Shown here: piece after piece, positions 62,881 to 64,000 of the stretch
Position numbering within the stretch: the stretch's first letter is position 1
How the letters are laid out: every line of letters begins with the position of its first letter
DNA from: HGM10766 sp900757295
Lineage (GTDB): Bacteria; Bacillota_I; Bacilli_A; RF39; UBA660
Assembly: GCA_025992315.1 (NCBI GenBank)
Contig: DAJPHG010000001.1
Location: forward strand, 1,054,001 to 1,118,000
Reading direction: 5' to 3'
Length of the DNA stretch: 64,000 bases
Program-made: the position numbers and the translations under genes
The notes under the pieces: model-generated
Told to the model about the DNA's origin: nothing
Databases searched by the model: none
What the model saw: the letters and a program-made list of their open reading frames with translations, nothing else

Positions 62881-63240
62881 CTATTCTCCAGCCATTCCAT
62901 CATAAGATGATAATGCTTCTTCAATTGCATTAACATTTGTATTTAAAGTTTCTACTTCTTCAGATGTTTGATTTTCATTTTGAACCGTTTGTCTAGCATA
63001 TTCTCTCATTTTATTCGCTAAGCTTGTAAATGATTGTTTCATATTAGCTTGAATACGAATGTATGAATTAGCATATCTTTCAACTGTTGATGCTAAGTTA
63101 CTATCTTCAGATCTTACGACTTTTGATATATCATATAATCTTTTAATATTAGCATTATAAATGCTATAACATCTTTCTTTTTGTGCATCTAATGCTCCTG
63201 CTTGTCTTTCTATTTCTGAAGCTTCTAATGTTCCATTCAT
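62881..63240 (-). CDS. helical ESX/WXG100-type paralogue A
   Basis: 119 aa, all-helical, no signal peptide. About four fifths identical to the upstream paralogue: both contain GTLEASEIERQAGALD and VERYANSYIRIQANMKQSF. Size, helical nature, tandem arrangement and a WXG100-like neighbour suggest a type VII secretion partner or substrate, but the WxG motif itself is absent. The C-terminus (YDGMAGE) differs from paralogue B. Ribosome site TAGGAGG. Confidence 0.6.
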   Translation of the reverse strand: MNGTLEASEIERQAGALDAQKERCYSIYNANIKRLYDISKVVRSEDSNLASTVERYANSYIRIQANMKQSFTSLANKMREYARQTVQNENQTSEEVETLNTNVNAIEEALSSYDGMAGE

Positions 63241-63265
63241 AATTTACCTCCTATCTTTATAATTA

Positions 63266-63643
63266 TTATCTTTCTGAGCCTAAATCAGCTCCTGTATAAC
63301 CACCGCCTATTGCTTCTTCAATTTCATTAATACTTGTATTCAATGTTTCAATTTCATCAGAGGCTTGGGTTTCATTTTGAACAGTTTGATAGACATAATC
63401 TCTCATTTTATTTGCTAAGCTTGTAAATGATTGTTTCATATTAGCTTGAATGCGAATGTACGAATTAGCATATCTTTCAACTGTTGATGCTAAGTTACTA
63501 TCTTCAGATCTTACGATTTTTGATATATTATATAATCTTTTAATATTAGCATTATAAATACTGTAACATCTTTCTTTTTGTGTATCTAATGCTCCTGCTT
63601 GTCTTTCTATTTCTGAAGCTTCTAATGTTCCATTTTCGTTCAT
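63266..63643 (-). CDS. helical ESX/WXG100-type paralogue B
   Basis: 125 aa. The N-terminal 85 residues are nearly the same as paralogue A, while the last 40 diverge (GGGYTGADLGSER end). Such divergent tails fit secretion-signal or partner differences. Tandem duplication is clear at the DNA level too. Ribosome site TAGGAG. Confidence 0.6.
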   Translation of the reverse strand: MNENGTLEASEIERQAGALDTQKERCYSIYNANIKRLYNISKIVRSEDSNLASTVERYANSYIRIQANMKQSFTSLANKMRDYVYQTVQNETQASDEIETLNTSINEIEEAIGGGYTGADLGSER

Positions 63644-63654
63644 ATGTTTTACTC

Positions 63655-63924
63655 CTAACCGTTGATTCTTCTTTGTCTAGCTAAAAATTCATTTATTGTA
63701 GAAGTTAATTTTCTAGTTTCATTATCAAGTCTTGTGATTTGTTCTACTAAGCCTTGTAAATCAGCTCTTAATTCATTACCGATTGTTGTTTCATCTGCCC
63801 AATTTTGTAAATGATTTACAACATATTGAAAAGTATTTATACAATCTTCCATAGCAGCTTTTGTATTATCAATATCCATGATATCAAATGTTACACTATT
63901 TATTTGAGTTCTTCCTAAAGCCAT
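63655..63924 (-). CDS. WXG100-like protein
   Basis: 89 aa, helix-turn-helix build, with Trp in the central turn (LQNWADETTIG) and TINEFLARQRRING at the end. Size and layout fit WXG100 proteins secreted by type VII systems; the Gly of WxG is replaced (WAD). First gene after the poly-G promoter. No EssC/EccC ATPase lies in the window. Confidence 0.6.
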   Translation of the reverse strand: MALGRTQINSVTFDIMDIDNTKAAMEDCINTFQYVVNHLQNWADETTIGNELRADLQGLVEQITRLDNETRKLTSTINEFLARQRRING

Positions 63925-63945
63925 TTTTTACCTCCTTACAATAAC

Positions 63946-63975
63946 ATTCTACCCCCCCCGTTTTCGTTTTGTAAA
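63946..63975 (-). promoter_or_regulatory. promoter of the WXG100-like genes with a poly-G spacer
   Basis: TTTACA (63970-63975), 18-bp spacer, TAGAAT (63946-63951). The spacer contains a run of eight G (63952-63959 as C on plus) directly next to the -10. Changes in the run would change the spacer length. GGAGG at 63931-63935 follows at once. Confidence 0.7.
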
Positions 63976-63982
63976 TCATACA

Positions 63983-63997
63983 TTTTGCATTGCAAAA
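63983..63997. repeat. 15-bp palindrome upstream of the WXG100-like promoter
   Basis: TTTTGCA-T-TGCAAAA, perfect arms of 7, starting 7 bp upstream of the -35. Possible regulator site. Confidence 0.55.
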
Positions 63998-64000
63998 TAA

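Noticed and set aside
1..64000. CRISPR arrays, rRNA genes, insertion sequences, integrases
   Set aside because: No regular spaced repeats, rRNA-like blocks, transposase motifs or attachment-site pairs were found.

Overview
The window is AT-rich chromosomal DNA from a low-GC Gram-positive bacterium of the Bacilli/Erysipelotrichia/RF39-like sphere. Gene order is Bacillus-like in many blocks: ybxB-rpoB-rpoC, mraZ-rsmH-ftsL-pbp, rpsU-yqeY-yqfC-yqfD...ybeY-dgkA-era-yqzL-recO, and lexA...tkt-sirA-yneF. The standard code is used: TGA is a real stop at 30523-30525, inside an ATGA start/stop overlap, so this is not a code-4 mollicute. Sporulation is indicated by a CotD-like coat protein, YqfC, YqfD, SpoIIIAH, GerE, GerM, SpoVS and SirA. 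The species cannot be named from the sequence alone. Most genes are on the minus strand.

Layout. 1-909: partial coat protein and an unknown gene. 921-10121: ffh, proS and valS, both synthetase genes behind T-box leaders, with a hybrid histidine kinase and an acyltransferase between them. 10122-12976: a sigma factor, a two-gene Ku/ligase end-joining module and a decayed acetyltransferase. 13118-22257: parC, a secreted Cys-rich protein, priA, rny, a lipoprotein and recA. 22495-32507: rpoC, rpoB, ybxB, an unknown gene and obgE. 32550-37915: a fused rhamnose-synthesis gene, then a short division/cell-wall cluster read from an MraZ-operator promoter. 37998-44446: recO/era/dgkA/ybeY/yqfCD/yqeY/rpsU block. 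44481-48430: a pilin-like secreted protein and a compact bacteriocin operon made of a peptidase ABC exporter, a short HlyD-like adaptor, two double-glycine precursor peptides that the usual length cut-offs would miss, and a small membrane protein. 48501-50476, plus strand: spoIIIAH, gerE behind a sigma-K-type promoter, gerM and tRNA-Arg. 50539-58646: a degenerate deacetylase-like protein, two XRE regulators, ssb, sufB, two unknown genes, spoVS, a methyltransferase, yneF, sirA, a frameshifted active-site-less transketolase and a small gene in the yneA position. 58690-62875: lexA, a class B sortase beside its probable frameshifted substrate, a rhomboid protease and TspO. 62881-63997: WXG100-like genes behind a promoter whose spacer holds a run of eight G.

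How the parts work together. LexA boxes at recA and on both sides of the lexA/yneA-like intergenic region define an SOS regulon with a shared core CAAACAAA(T/C)GT. T-boxes tie proS and valS to tRNA charging. MraZ is expected to repress its own cell-division operon through three GTGG repeats spaced exactly 10 bp. Sporulation genes carry recognisable late-sigma promoter elements.

The most interesting observations are the compact bacteriocin system with an apparent AUA start codon, the poly-G promoter of the WXG100-like genes (a likely phase switch), the transketolase pseudo-enzyme with a dnaX-type slippery heptamer exactly where its frame changes, the sortase B/NPKTSD pair, and RpoB residues matching known rifampicin-resistance substitutions.
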